Source of the DNA: an uncultured Clostridia bacterium
Lineage (GTDB): Bacteria; Bacillota; Clostridia; Lachnospirales; Anaerotignaceae
Assembly: GCA_910587195.1 (NCBI GenBank)
Contig: CAJUKL010000043.1
Coordinates: 1-19,173, forward strand
DNA length: 19,173 nt
Direction: 5' to 3'
Position 1 is the stretch's first letter; each line of letters begins with the position of its first letter. Under the pieces are notes generated by a model that was given only the letters and a program-made list of their open reading frames with translations, was not told the DNA's origin and searched no databases. Below, piece by piece: positions 1 to 7,869 of this stretch. Both the position numbers and the translations under genes were made by a program.

Positions 1-66
1 ACACACAGCAGCGAAACGTTAGTTTCGCACAAAAGTTCTTTGCTTACTTTCTTTCAAGAAAGTAAG
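1..66 (+). repeat. Dispersed hairpin repeat, partial copy cut by window edge (copy D)
   Basis: Two stems are visible: GCGAAAC/GTTTCGC (11-28) and CTTACTTTCTT/AAGAAAGTAAG (43-66). The segment aligns with the reverse complement of 12981-13042. Both share ACACACAGCAGC, a short stem-loop, a CAAAAGTT..TTTGCTT block and the 16-mer CTTTCTTTCAAGAAAG. The element lies 4 nt beyond the argR stop codon, so on the minus strand the 43-66 stem could help end the argR transcript, though no long T-run follows it. Confidence 0.7.
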
Positions 67-70
67 TAAG

Positions 71-526
71 TTAAGATATGTGTATGATTCTATAAAGTCT
101 TTCCATAATTGCTGCCGCTTGTTGTTGCGTCTTTACCAAACAAAATACTGTATCATCCCCCGCTAATGTGCCAATAATATCATTTTCCTGCATATTGTCT
201 AGTGCTGCACCCACCGCATTTGCCATGCCTGCTAACGTTTTAATTACAATGGTATTTTGCGCATAATCCATTTTCGTTACTGCCTCTTTAAACACACGAA
301 CAGAACGCTCTGCAAGTTCAGAATTGATTCCAGAAGTTACTGCATATTTTTGTTTTCCTTTTGTTGTTGCTATTTTGGTTAAGCGCATTTCTCTAATATC
401 CCTTGAAACTGTTGCTTGCGTAACTGTAAAACCAGCCTCCTGCAATTTTTTTGCAAGTTCATCCTGCGTTTCAATATCATAATTGTCTATCAATTCTAAT
501 ATTTTTGCATGCCTAGCAACTTTCAT
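71..526 (-). CDS. argR: Arginine repressor ArgR/AhrC
   Basis: Arginine-dependent transcription regulator of arginine synthesis and catabolism genes; family members act as hexamers. At 151 aa it has the usual length. The N-terminal winged-helix domain carries the TQATVSRDIREMRL recognition segment (residues 37-50). The C-terminal oligomerisation and arginine-binding domain carries GTLAGDDT (119-126), with the conserved Asp pair at 124-125. I chose the ATG at 526 because GGAGG (536-540) lies 9 nt upstream of it, whereas the in-frame ATG at 532 is only 3 nt from that site; the N-terminus also then resembles B. subtilis AhrC. It is the last visible gene of the asp23-argR operon, 15 nt after nadK. 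In many Firmicutes recN follows, but the window ends before that can be seen. Confidence 0.95.
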   Translation of the reverse strand: MKVARHAKILELIDNYDIETQDELAKKLQEAGFTVTQATVSRDIREMRLTKIATTKGKQKYAVTSGINSELAERSVRVFKEAVTKMDYAQNTIVIKTLAGMANAVGAALDNMQENDIIGTLAGDDTVFCLVKTQQQAAAIMERLYRIIHIS

Positions 527-541
527 TATCATAAGCCTCCT

Positions 542-1393
542 TTACCTGCCTAATTTCTCCCGTAATACATCATAAAAACTCACTTGCTTTGTTTTCATAA
601 TAGTTGTAAAATATTGCGATTTTTTTATTTGCACTACATTTCTGCTTTTTAAAGACATAGAACGCTGACCATCTGTACTTACAATAAAATCTTCATTTCC
701 TCTGCTGGAAACTTCTACTGTAATTTTATCTTGTGCCGAAACAATAATTGGTCTGCTTGTCAGAGTATGCGGACAAATTGGTGTAATTGCCATAATTTCT
801 GCATCTGTTTTTAAAATAGGCCCCCCTGCAGAAAGATTATAAGCTGTGGAGCCTGTTGGTGTACAAATAATAACACCATCTGCTCTTAAAGTATCTACAT
901 ATTCTGTATTTACAAAGATATTAAATTCTAATATCTTGGAAGAAAACCGCCTTGTAATACAAACATCATTTAAGGCTACTAGTCCTTCAATTCGCTTTGG
1001 TTCTGCAAAAACAGAAGCTTCTAACATCATTCTTTTTTCTATGCTATATTCTCCCTTTAGTACCTTATCAATGGCACATTCTGCAAAATCTTTTTCTTCT
1101 GCTGTTAAAAATCCTAAATTTCCTAAATTTATTCCTAAAATTGGCTTTCCATATTTTGCACTGCGGCGACCTACCCCTAAAAGCGTGCCATCGCCCCCTA
1201 ACGAAATTAAAAATTCTGCATTTTGATAAATTTCTTCTTCTTCTTTTGCATATAATTCTAAACTTGCTAATGCTGCTGTTTGATTGGTCAGCATTGGCTC
1301 GCAATTTTCATGTAACAAATGTTGTATTAATCTTTTTGTAATTCTAAAATTTTTATCTTTTTCTAAATTAGGCAATATCCCCACTTTTTTCAT
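542..1393 (-). CDS. nadK: NAD kinase
   Basis: ATP- or polyphosphate-dependent cytosolic NAD+ phosphorylation to NADP+. The protein is 283 aa, normal for the family. Visible motifs are the GGDGT nucleotide-binding loop (66-70, with the essential Asp68), NLGNLGFL (89-96), the ND motif (142-143), the GSTAYNLSAGGP glycine-rich segment (181-192) and PICPHTLTSRP (205-215). The start is ATG 1393, preceded by GGAGAGGG. The gene overlaps the end of tlyA by 26 nt, which suggests translational coupling. The tlyA–nadK–argR order is common in Clostridia. Confidence 0.96.
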   Translation of the reverse strand: MKKVGILPNLEKDKNFRITKRLIQHLLHENCEPMLTNQTAALASLELYAKEEEEIYQNAEFLISLGGDGTLLGVGRRSAKYGKPILGINLGNLGFLTAEEKDFAECAIDKVLKGEYSIEKRMMLEASVFAEPKRIEGLVALNDVCITRRFSSKILEFNIFVNTEYVDTLRADGVIICTPTGSTAYNLSAGGPILKTDAEIMAITPICPHTLTSRPIIVSAQDKITVEVSSRGNEDFIVSTDGQRSMSLKSRNVVQIKKSQYFTTIMKTKQVSFYDVLREKLGR

Positions 1394-2216
1394 ATTTTCC
1401 CTCTCCTTCTAGCACTTGATGAGAAGTACAAACGACAGTTTCTGCCATATCATATGCTTCTTCTTTTGTAATACCAGCAACATTTTTTTGCAAATAAATT
1501 AAATATTCTATATTGCCTTCCGGCCCTTTAATGGGAGAAAAACTAATGGCATGGATGGCAAGTTGTTGCTCTAAAGCGTATTCTATTATTTTTATGATAA
1601 CTTCTTTGTGTACATTCCTATCTTTTACAACCCCTTTTTTTCCAACTTTTTCCCGTCCTGCTTCAAACTGAGGTTTTATCAAACAAACTAATTTCCCGTT
1701 TTTTTCTAATATTCCTAATACTGCTGGTAATACTTTTGTCAGCGAAATAAAAGAAACATCAATAGAAGCAAAATCTGCTTCCTCTGCAATATCATCATGC
1801 GTAACATATCTTATATTTGTTTTTTCCATGCAAACAACACGGCTATCATTTCTTAATTTCCAATCAAATTGCCCATATCCTACATCAATAGAATATACTT
1901 TTTTTGCACCATTTTGCAGCATACAATCCGTAAAGCCGCCGGTTGATGCGCCAATATCTAAGCAAACAGTATTTTCTAATAAAATATGAAATTCCGCAAT
2001 CGCTTTTTCCAGTTTATAGCCTCCCCGGCTCACATATTTCATTTTATTTTCTTTTACTATAATCTCTGCTGTCAAAGCAACTTTTGTGCCTGCCTTTTCT
2101 TCTTTGATACCATCCACATAAACATTGCCTGCCATAATATATGCTTTTGCTAATTCTCTAGATTTTGCCAAGTTTCTCTTTACTAATAGGATGTCTAATC
2201 TTTCTTTTTCAGTCAT
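1368..2216 (-). CDS. tlyA: TlyA family rRNA (cytidine-2'-O)-methyltransferase (hemolysin A family)
   Basis: S4-domain plus FtsJ-like methyltransferase. Characterised relatives 2'-O-methylate ribosomal RNA, which affects capreomycin sensitivity in mycobacteria; the 'hemolysin' name is historical. The 282-aa protein has an N-terminal S4 RNA-binding domain (about residues 5-60), the linker motif YVSRGGYKLEKA (61-72), SAM motif I LDIGASTGGF (86-95), a second acidic motif IDVSFISLTK (152-161) and LIKPQFEAGR (179-188). Start ATG 2216 overlaps the dxs stop codon in an ATGA arrangement, and AAGGA lies 7 nt upstream. The exact rRNA target in this organism cannot be read from sequence. Confidence 0.93.
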   Translation of the reverse strand: MTEKERLDILLVKRNLAKSRELAKAYIMAGNVYVDGIKEEKAGTKVALTAEIIVKENKMKYVSRGGYKLEKAIAEFHILLENTVCLDIGASTGGFTDCMLQNGAKKVYSIDVGYGQFDWKLRNDSRVVCMEKTNIRYVTHDDIAEEADFASIDVSFISLTKVLPAVLGILEKNGKLVCLIKPQFEAGREKVGKKGVVKDRNVHKEVIIKIIEYALEQQLAIHAISFSPIKGPEGNIEYLIYLQKNVAGITKEEAYDMAETVVCTSHQVLEGEGKYEKSGDIA

Positions 2217-4093
2217 TTACAGTTCCTTTCCAACTCCATTTTATTAATAATTGATTGATAAATTCCTTCTCCATCTAATTGATATTCATGATATAATTCC
2301 TCTGTGGTACCTTGTTCAATATACTTATCTGGAAAGCCCATATTCCATACTTTTACACCATAAATACCACAATCGCTATAATATTCTAACACTTTTGTAC
2401 CAAAACCGCCCTGCCTTACTCCATCTTCCACTGTCACAATATAGTCACAACATTTTGCTGCTTCTTGCAATATCTGTGTATCTAAAGGTTTTAAAAAGCG
2501 CATATTTACCACTAATGGTATGATATTTTTTTGTTTTAATTTTTCTGCTGCCTGCATTGCAAAAGGAAGCATATGCCCCTCTGTCAGCAAAGCAATTTTT
2601 GTTCCTTTCTGTATCACTTCACTTTTGCCATATGTAATTGGCTGTTGATGATTTTTAAATTCTTCGGAAGCTGTTCCTCTAGGATATCTAATTGCGATTG
2701 GATTTTTAAAATTAACTGCAAAGGTTAGCATTTCCTCCAATTCCCATTTATTTTTTGGGGAAACTAATGTCATATTGGGAATATGGCTTAAATAAGCAAT
2801 ATCAAAAACACCTTGATGTGTTTCTCCATCTGCCCCTACAATACCTGCTCTATCAATAGCAAACACCACTGGCAATTTTTGCATACAAACATCATGCACA
2901 ATCTGGTCATACGCTCTTTGCAAAAAAGTAGAATAAACTGCAAAAACGGGTATCATTCCTTGACAAGCCAAACCTGCCGAAAAAGTTACACCATGTTGCT
3001 CTGCGATTGCAACATCAAAAAATCGTTTTGGAAATTTTTTTTGAAATTCTAAAAGACCTGTTCCCGATGCCATAGCGGCTGTTAAAGCTAATATATTTTC
3101 ATTTTTTTCTGCCAATTCTACTAATTTTTTTCCAAAAACAGCAGAATAATCTTCCTTGCCGTTAGAAAAAGTTTTTCCTGTTTTAATATCAAACTTTCCT
3201 ACCCCATGATATTTCCAAGATTCCTGTTCTGCATAAGGATAGCCTTTTCCTTTTTTTGTTTTTACATGAATCAACAAAGGGCCTCGCATTTGCTTGACAT
3301 TTTGAAATACTTCTTTTAATTCTTCCAAATTATGTCCATCAATCGGCCCAATATAATGAAAGCCCATTTCTTCAAAAAGCATACCCGGTAAAAACAAAAA
3401 TTTTGCACCCGAACGCATTTTTTCAAACACAAAATTGGCTGCATTTCCTAACAGCGGCACCTTTTTAGAAAAATTTTGAAAACTTTCTTTTGCATGAATA
3501 TAAGCAGAATCTGTTCTTAAATGGGTTAAATATCTTGACATTGCTCCAACATTATTTACTATCGACATTTCATTATCGTTTAAGATTACAATTAAATTGG
3601 TATTTTCCTTTGCTGCATTATTAAGTGCTTCATACGCAAGTCCGCCGGACATTGCACCATCTCCAATAACTGCAATTACATGGTTTTGTTCCCCTTTTAA
3701 ATCCCTTGCTTTTGCAATGCCCAAAGCAGCCGAAATAGAAGTAGAACTATGTCCTGCTGCAAAGACATCATATTCACTTTCGTGTGGTTTTGGAAAACCA
3801 CTTAAACCATGAAATTGACGCAAATGACAAAATTGTTTTTTTCTGCCTGTCAACAGTTTATGAACATAGGCTTGATGTCCCACATCCCACACAATTTTAT
3901 CTTTTGGTAAATCAAAGCAATAATGCAAGGCTAATGTTAATTCTACAACGCCTAAATTAGATGCTAAATGTCCCCCTGTTTTAGAAACACTATGAATTAA
4001 AAAATGTCTAATTTCCTTTGCCAACTGTTTTAAAGTTTTTTCCTCCATGTTTTTAATATCTTTTGGAAAATTTACCTGTTTTAGCAAATTCAT
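2213..4093 (-). CDS. dxs: 1-deoxy-D-xylulose-5-phosphate synthase
   Basis: Thiamine-diphosphate enzyme that condenses pyruvate and glyceraldehyde-3-phosphate into DXP, the entry step of the MEP isoprenoid pathway. With the chosen start it is 626 aa. Visible features are SVSKTGGHLASNLGVVELT near residues 35-53, AGHSSTSISAALG (113-125), the ThDP/Mg motif GDGAMSGG followed by NDNEMS (144-177), AEQHGVTFSAGLA with the catalytic Glu, and the transketolase C-terminal domain. The longest frame starts at 4117, but AAGGAGGG lies inside that extension and is correctly spaced for ATG 4093. It is 25 nt after the DUF212 gene and overlaps tlyA by 4 nt. Together with ispA it makes this operon a source of prenyl diphosphates. 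Confidence 0.97.
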   Translation of the reverse strand: MNLLKQVNFPKDIKNMEEKTLKQLAKEIRHFLIHSVSKTGGHLASNLGVVELTLALHYCFDLPKDKIVWDVGHQAYVHKLLTGRKKQFCHLRQFHGLSGFPKPHESEYDVFAAGHSSTSISAALGIAKARDLKGEQNHVIAVIGDGAMSGGLAYEALNNAAKENTNLIVILNDNEMSIVNNVGAMSRYLTHLRTDSAYIHAKESFQNFSKKVPLLGNAANFVFEKMRSGAKFLFLPGMLFEEMGFHYIGPIDGHNLEELKEVFQNVKQMRGPLLIHVKTKKGKGYPYAEQESWKYHGVGKFDIKTGKTFSNGKEDYSAVFGKKLVELAEKNENILALTAAMASGTGLLEFQKKFPKRFFDVAIAEQHGVTFSAGLACQGMIPVFAVYSTFLQRAYDQIVHDVCMQKLPVVFAIDRAGIVGADGETHQGVFDIAYLSHIPNMTLVSPKNKWELEEMLTFAVNFKNPIAIRYPRGTASEEFKNHQQPITYGKSEVIQKGTKIALLTEGHMLPFAMQAAEKLKQKNIIPLVVNMRFLKPLDTQILQEAAKCCDYIVTVEDGVRQGGFGTKVLEYYSDCGIYGVKVWNMGFPDKYIEQGTTEELYHEYQLDGEGIYQSIINKMELERNCK

Positions 4094-4118
4094 ATTGCAA
4101 CCCTCCTTAAACCCCATT

Positions 4119-4547
4119 TTAAAAAAGTGACCCTGTTGCTGTTCCTAAAATTGCCCCAGCAATCACTTCTAAAGGAGTATGCCCCAACAATTCTTTTAGC
4201 TGTTCTTGTGGCGTAATGCCTTGTCTGTGTATCAGAATATTTAAAAGTGCTGCTTGTTTTCCTGCTGCTCGCCTAACACCTGCTGCATCATACATAACTA
4301 CCATTGCTAACACCATACTAATGGCAAAAAAAGGAGATTCAAAACCATGATATTTTCCTAAACTAAAGGTCAACGCCATCACCAGCGCAGAATGAGAGCT
4401 TGGCATTCCTCCAGAACCATAAAAGCGGGACAAATCTAATTTATCATTTTTTACAAAAGAAAGGATTGTTTTTATAATTTGTGCAATCGCCCAAGCTAAT
4501 ACAGCAGCCCAAATCGGTCTATTTTGTAATATTCTTGCAAAATCCAT
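4119..4547 (-). CDS. DUF212 / divergent PAP2 family membrane protein
   Basis: Small membrane protein (142 aa) of the 'divergent PAP2' (DUF212, YuiD-like) family. Visible motifs are GSGGMPSSHSA (44-54), YDAAGVRRAAGKQA (86-99) and GHTPLEV (122-128). These resemble the PSGH and HxxxDVxxG motifs of PAP2 phosphatases, with Glu in place of the usual Asp. About four hydrophobic segments are evident (roughly 11-31, 54-66, 72-90, 126-141). The frame can be extended to a TTG at 4568, but AGGTGAT just before ATG 4547 marks the real start. The gene sits between ispA (17 nt upstream) and dxs (25 nt downstream). The exact substrate of this family is unknown to me; a lipid or prenyl phosphate is inferred only from context and PAP2 similarity. 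Confidence 0.9.
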   Translation of the reverse strand: MDFARILQNRPIWAAVLAWAIAQIIKTILSFVKNDKLDLSRFYGSGGMPSSHSALVMALTFSLGKYHGFESPFFAISMVLAMVVMYDAAGVRRAAGKQAALLNILIHRQGITPQEQLKELLGHTPLEVIAGAILGTATGSLF

Positions 4548-4564
4548 AGTATCACCTACTATTC

Positions 4565-5434
4565 TCAACTTTTTCTGTCTATCAAATATTGCGTCAATTC
4601 TGCTAAAAATGCTCCTTTTGGAAAACTTTTAAAAATACAAATGGCCTCCTGTGAAAGTGTTTCTATCATTTGTTTTGATTTTTCCATTCCATAGATTGTT
4701 ACATAAGTATTTTTTTCATTTTTTTCATCACTATGCACAGGTTTGCCTAGTTCTTCCAAACTACTTGTAATGTCTAATACATCATCTGCAATTTGAAAAG
4801 CAACCCCTAATTTTTCTCCTGCTTGTTCCATTTTTTCCACTTGTTTTTCTGTTGCGCCTGCCAAAAGAGCACCTGCTTTTAAAGCACCTTGTAACATGGC
4901 AGCCGTTTTATTTTTATGGATAAAATACATTGTTTTTTCGTCAATTTCTTTTCCTTCACTTAAAACATCCACTACTTGCCCGGAAAGCATGCCATAGACA
5001 CCTGCACCATGTGCAACTGCCTGCATTGCTTTTACTGTTTTTTCAGAACAATTTTTTACACAAGCATTTGTCATAACTTCCATGGCATGGTGCAACAAAC
5101 CATCTCCAGCTAAGATAGCAAGTGCTTCTCCAAATTTTTTATGGCTTGTCAATTTTCCTCGTCTATAATCATCATTATCCATTGCTGGTAAATCATCATG
5201 AATTAAAGAATAGGTGTGTATCATTTCTATGGCACAAGCAAAAGGAATTGCTTCTTGCGTATCTCCGCCAAACATCTCACAAGCACAAAGCAATAGAATA
5301 GGGCGCAATCTTTTTCCGCCTGCAAAAATGCTATAACGCATTGCCTCAAATATTTCAGAAGGATATTGCTTTTGTAAATATTGTTCTAAATAACCATCTA
5401 TTTCCTTTGCTTTTTGATTTAATCTTTTATGCAT
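4565..5434 (-). CDS. ispA: Polyprenyl (farnesyl-type) diphosphate synthase
   Basis: Trans-prenyltransferase that condenses IPP with allylic diphosphates. The protein is 289 aa. The first Asp-rich motif is DDLPAMDND (80-88) preceded by IHTYSLIH, and the second is DDVLD (217-221) in QIADDVLD. GGKRLRP (39-45) binds IPP, and GKPVHSDEKNEKNTY (230-244) is typical. The residues before the first Asp motif match short-chain bacterial farnesyl diphosphate synthases such as E. coli IspA, so a C15 product is the best guess. Start ATG 5434 has AGGAGAGG upstream and overlaps the xseB end by 8 nt. Confidence 0.94.
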   Translation of the reverse strand: MHKRLNQKAKEIDGYLEQYLQKQYPSEIFEAMRYSIFAGGKRLRPILLLCACEMFGGDTQEAIPFACAIEMIHTYSLIHDDLPAMDNDDYRRGKLTSHKKFGEALAILAGDGLLHHAMEVMTNACVKNCSEKTVKAMQAVAHGAGVYGMLSGQVVDVLSEGKEIDEKTMYFIHKNKTAAMLQGALKAGALLAGATEKQVEKMEQAGEKLGVAFQIADDVLDITSSLEELGKPVHSDEKNEKNTYVTIYGMEKSKQMIETLSQEAICIFKSFPKGAFLAELTQYLIDRKS

Positions 5435-5672
5435 TGTTTTCCTCTCCTAATTCAAATGGGATTTTTTCTACTTCTCCAGAAACATTTTTTTGCAATAACA
5501 ATACTTCCGATTCTGCCATTGTTATTTTTTGTTTGCAAATATCTGCCAAAGCCATTCCCTCTTTATATAATTGAACAGACTCCTCCAATGAAACTTCTTG
5601 TGTTTCTAACTGTTCTACAATTTGTTCTAATTTTTCCATCGCTTGTTCAAAGGTCCATTTTTTCTTTGCCAC
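5427..5672 (-). CDS. xseB: Exodeoxyribonuclease VII small subunit
   Basis: Small subunit of exonuclease VII, a single-strand DNA exonuclease in which several XseB chains bind the XseA helical region. At 81 aa it is of normal size. It carries the family signature FEQAMEKLEQIVEQLE (8-23), followed by a second helix with the typical KEGMALADICKQKI segment; the whole protein looks like a helical hairpin. The start is GTG 5672, with GGAG about 11 nt upstream inside xseA. The gene overlaps xseA by 26 nt and ispA by 8 nt, so coupled translation is likely. Confidence 0.93.
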   Translation of the reverse strand: MAKKKWTFEQAMEKLEQIVEQLETQEVSLEESVQLYKEGMALADICKQKITMAESEVLLLQKNVSGEVEKIPFELGEENNA

Positions 5673-6885
5673 TATCGGAAAAACTCCTTTCCGTTTTTAC
5701 TATTTTTTCAACCACGACCCTTGCAATTCCATCTTGAAAATGCAATAGAAGTGCATCATTTTTTTGTATTTTTTGGATACTTGTTACGGTTTTCCCTTTT
5801 TCATTTTGCGTCAATACATAACCTCTTTTTAAAGTTGCAAAAGGAGAACTTGCCTCTAAACGTTTTTTTAATGCTTCATATTGCATTTGTTTTGTTTGCA
5901 AACAATGTAGCATTTTTGTTTGGATTCTTTTTTGCATTTGTTCTATAGTTTGCTTTTGTGTCATATCCAAGGGCTGCGCAAAAACATGTGACTGCATTAC
6001 AAATTCTAATCTATTTTTCCATTCTAAAATTTTATTTTCTACTGCATTTTTAAGCATACTTTCCATATATTGTAACTGTTCTGCTAAAGCAACAACATTT
6101 TTAACTGCAATTTCTGCTGCCATAGAAGGCGTTGAAGCTCTAACATCTGCCACAAAATCTGCAATCGTAAAATCTGTTTCATGTCCTACCGCAGAAATTA
6201 CTGGTGTTTCGGAAGCAAAAATTGCCCTTGCTACTTTTTCCTCATTAAAGGCAGATAAATCTTCCATAGAACCGCCGCCACGTCCCACAATAATCGTATC
6301 TGCTTCCCATTGGTTGGCTAATTTAATGCCTTGTACAATCGAATCGGCTGCATATTCTCCCTGCACCAGCACCGGAACAACAATAATTTTAACACTTTGA
6401 TTTCTTCTTTTTATAATTTTAATGATGTCCCTGACTGCTGCTCCTGTGGGAGATGTAACAACTGCAATGCATTTTGGATAAGCACAAATTTCTCTTTTAT
6501 AATCCGCATCAAAAAGCCCTTCTTGCTCTAATTTCTGTTTTAACTGTTCAAAACAAAGGGCTAAATTTCCTATTCCAAGCGGTTCTATCAGTTCCACATA
6601 AAGCTGATATTGTCCCGTTTTTTGATAAACAGAAATATAGCCACAAATCGCTACTGACATACCATTTTTCGGCAAAAAAGGAAGCATTTCTGCTTCCCCA
6701 CGAAACATGATACATTGTATAGAAGCAGAAGTATCTTTTAAAGTAAAGTACAGATGTCCAGAGGAATGTGCTTTAAAATTGGAAATTTCTCCCTTTATCC
6801 AAAAGCTATTTAACACAAAATCATTTTCCAATAAGCTTTGAATATAATGATTGATTTGCGCTACAGAATATACTTTTACTTGCAT
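5647..6885 (-). CDS. xseA: Exodeoxyribonuclease VII large subunit
   Basis: Catalytic subunit of exonuclease VII, which degrades single-stranded DNA from both ends. The protein is 412 aa. The N-terminal OB-fold (about 1-100) includes WIKGEISNFKAHSSGHLYF. The catalytic domain carries VTSPTGAAVRDI, GRGGGSMEDLSAFNEE, VGHETDFTIADFVADVRASTPSMAAE and the late LKRGYVL motif. The stretch between about residues 265 and 350 looks like the long helical region that holds XseB. Start ATG 6885 is preceded by GAGGTGG. It follows nusB by 10 nt and overlaps xseB. Confidence 0.96.
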   Translation of the reverse strand: MQVKVYSVAQINHYIQSLLENDFVLNSFWIKGEISNFKAHSSGHLYFTLKDTSASIQCIMFRGEAEMLPFLPKNGMSVAICGYISVYQKTGQYQLYVELIEPLGIGNLALCFEQLKQKLEQEGLFDADYKREICAYPKCIAVVTSPTGAAVRDIIKIIKRRNQSVKIIVVPVLVQGEYAADSIVQGIKLANQWEADTIIVGRGGGSMEDLSAFNEEKVARAIFASETPVISAVGHETDFTIADFVADVRASTPSMAAEIAVKNVVALAEQLQYMESMLKNAVENKILEWKNRLEFVMQSHVFAQPLDMTQKQTIEQMQKRIQTKMLHCLQTKQMQYEALKKRLEASSPFATLKRGYVLTQNEKGKTVTSIQKIQKNDALLLHFQDGIARVVVEKIVKTERSFSDSGKEKMDL

Positions 6886-6895
6886 ACTCCACCTC

Positions 6896-7300
6896 TTACT
6901 GTACTTTTTTTATAATACTTCCCAAAACTCCATTAATAAAAGCGGGTGTTTCTTCTGTACTAAACTCTTTTGCTAATTCTACTGCTTCATTGACTGCCAC
7001 ACCAGGCGGAATCTCTTGCGAAAAACAAATTTCATAAATTGCAAGACGTAAGATAGCAAGGTCTATTTTTGAGATTCTTTCTTTTGCCCATCCTTTTAAA
7101 TTTTTTGAAATCATGTCATCAATTTCTGCCAAATGTGTTTTTGTACCTTCTGCCTCTTTTAAAATAAACGCTGTTTCTTGGATTGGTTTTTCCTGTTGTT
7201 CCAAAAAAAGTGTTTTTATTTCATCAAAATCCTCTTGTTGGTGAAAATCTATTTGAAATACTAAATAAAAGGCGTTTTTTCTTGCCTCTCTCCGGTTCAT
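6896..7300 (-). CDS. nusB: Transcription antitermination protein NusB
   Basis: All-helical RNA-binding factor that with NusE (S10) binds boxA in rRNA leader transcripts. The 134-aa protein has the expected RREARKNAFYLVFQ start, LAILRLAIYEI core and VAVNEAVELAKEFSTEETPAFINGVLG near the C-terminus. The frame extends to ATG 7321, but that extension contains GGGAGG, which is ideally placed (6 nt) for ATG 7300, so I use the latter. The gene lies between the Asp23-family gene and xseA, its standard place in Firmicutes. Confidence 0.95.
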   Translation of the reverse strand: MNRREARKNAFYLVFQIDFHQQEDFDEIKTLFLEQQEKPIQETAFILKEAEGTKTHLAEIDDMISKNLKGWAKERISKIDLAILRLAIYEICFSQEIPPGVAVNEAVELAKEFSTEETPAFINGVLGSIIKKVQ

Positions 7301-7332
7301 GCATTTCCTCCCTGCCATCATTTTATAGGAAC

Positions 7333-7358
7333 AAATACCACTCTTAAGAGTGGTATTT
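7333..7358. terminator. Perfect palindrome between the Asp23-family gene and nusB
   Basis: A perfect inverted repeat with arms AAATACCACTCTT and AAGAGTGGTATTT, with no loop spacer. In RNA it forms a strong hairpin. Only three or four T residues follow on either strand, so it may be a weak terminator, a processing site or an operator. It falls within an operon, 32 nt before the nusB start. Confidence 0.45.
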
Positions 7359-7383
7359 TAAAAATCAACTCTAACAATAATTT

Positions 7384-7770
7384 CTAATCTTCTTCCGATT
7401 CATTTTTTGTTGTTTTAGGCTGTTTTTCCTTTATAATGCCACACACATTGACATTTACCATAGCTACTGGTAAACCTGTCATAGTTTCCACAGCCGATTT
7501 TACCTTTTTCTGTACTTCCAGAGCAGCGAGTTGTATTTTGGTGCCAAAAAGCAACACAATATCTAATTCTAAAGTTAATTCTCCTGCTTCAGAATTGACT
7601 TTTACACCTTTTGTTTGACTTTTCTTTCCAAAAAATTCCACAAGCGCATTACCAGAAGCACTAGACGCATTTAATACTCCTTCTATTTCCATAGCAGCCG
7701 TTGCAGCAATGACTGCTACAACTTCATCTGCAATTTGTATTTGTCCAAATTCTTCTTTTTTATCAGGCAT
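7384..7770 (-). CDS. Asp23/Gls24 family envelope stress protein
   Basis: Asp23/Gls24-family (DUF322, YqhY/YloU-like) protein of 128 aa. The core reads GQIQIADEVVAVIAATAAMEIEGV (9-32) and continues through a TLELDIVLLFGTKI beta segment and VQKKVKSAVETMTGLPVAMVNVNVCGI (85-111). The C-terminal 17 residues are charged and probably flexible. No membrane segment is present. In Firmicutes this paralogue sits just before nusB in the accBC–nusB region. Its biochemical role is poorly defined; relatives are linked to envelope stress or lipid metabolism. Start ATG 7770 has GAGGGGAT upstream. It is the first gene after the promoter at 7806-7833. Confidence 0.88.
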   Translation of the reverse strand: MPDKKEEFGQIQIADEVVAVIAATAAMEIEGVLNASSASGNALVEFFGKKSQTKGVKVNSEAGELTLELDIVLLFGTKIQLAALEVQKKVKSAVETMTGLPVAMVNVNVCGIIKEKQPKTTKNESEED

Positions 7771-7805
7771 AAACTATCCCCTCTTTTCTTTTCCTATAAT
7801 AAATT

Positions 7806-7833
7806 ATTATAACAGATTTTTTGCACTTTGCAA
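7806..7833 (-). promoter_or_regulatory. Sigma-A-type promoter of the asp23–argR operon
   Basis: On the minus strand, -35 TTGCAA (7828-7833) and -10 TATAAT (7806-7811) are separated by 16 nt, and TGT just before the -10 makes an extended -10. It lies about 36 nt upstream of the Asp23-family start and is the only strong promoter I see for the ten-gene operon. Confidence 0.7.
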
Positions 7834-7869
7834 ATAAATATACAATTTTTACTGCATAAATTTATCATA

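Noticed and set aside
846..1341. Plus-strand frames antisense to nadK
   Set aside because: They are shadows of a clear conserved gene in an A/T-rich genome, without ribosome sites or recognisable domains.
5429..5948. Plus-strand Phe/Leu-rich frames opposite xseB/xseA that look like membrane proteins
   Set aside because: Antisense of Lys/Glu-rich helical proteins gives Phe/Leu-rich translations; the real genes are unambiguous.
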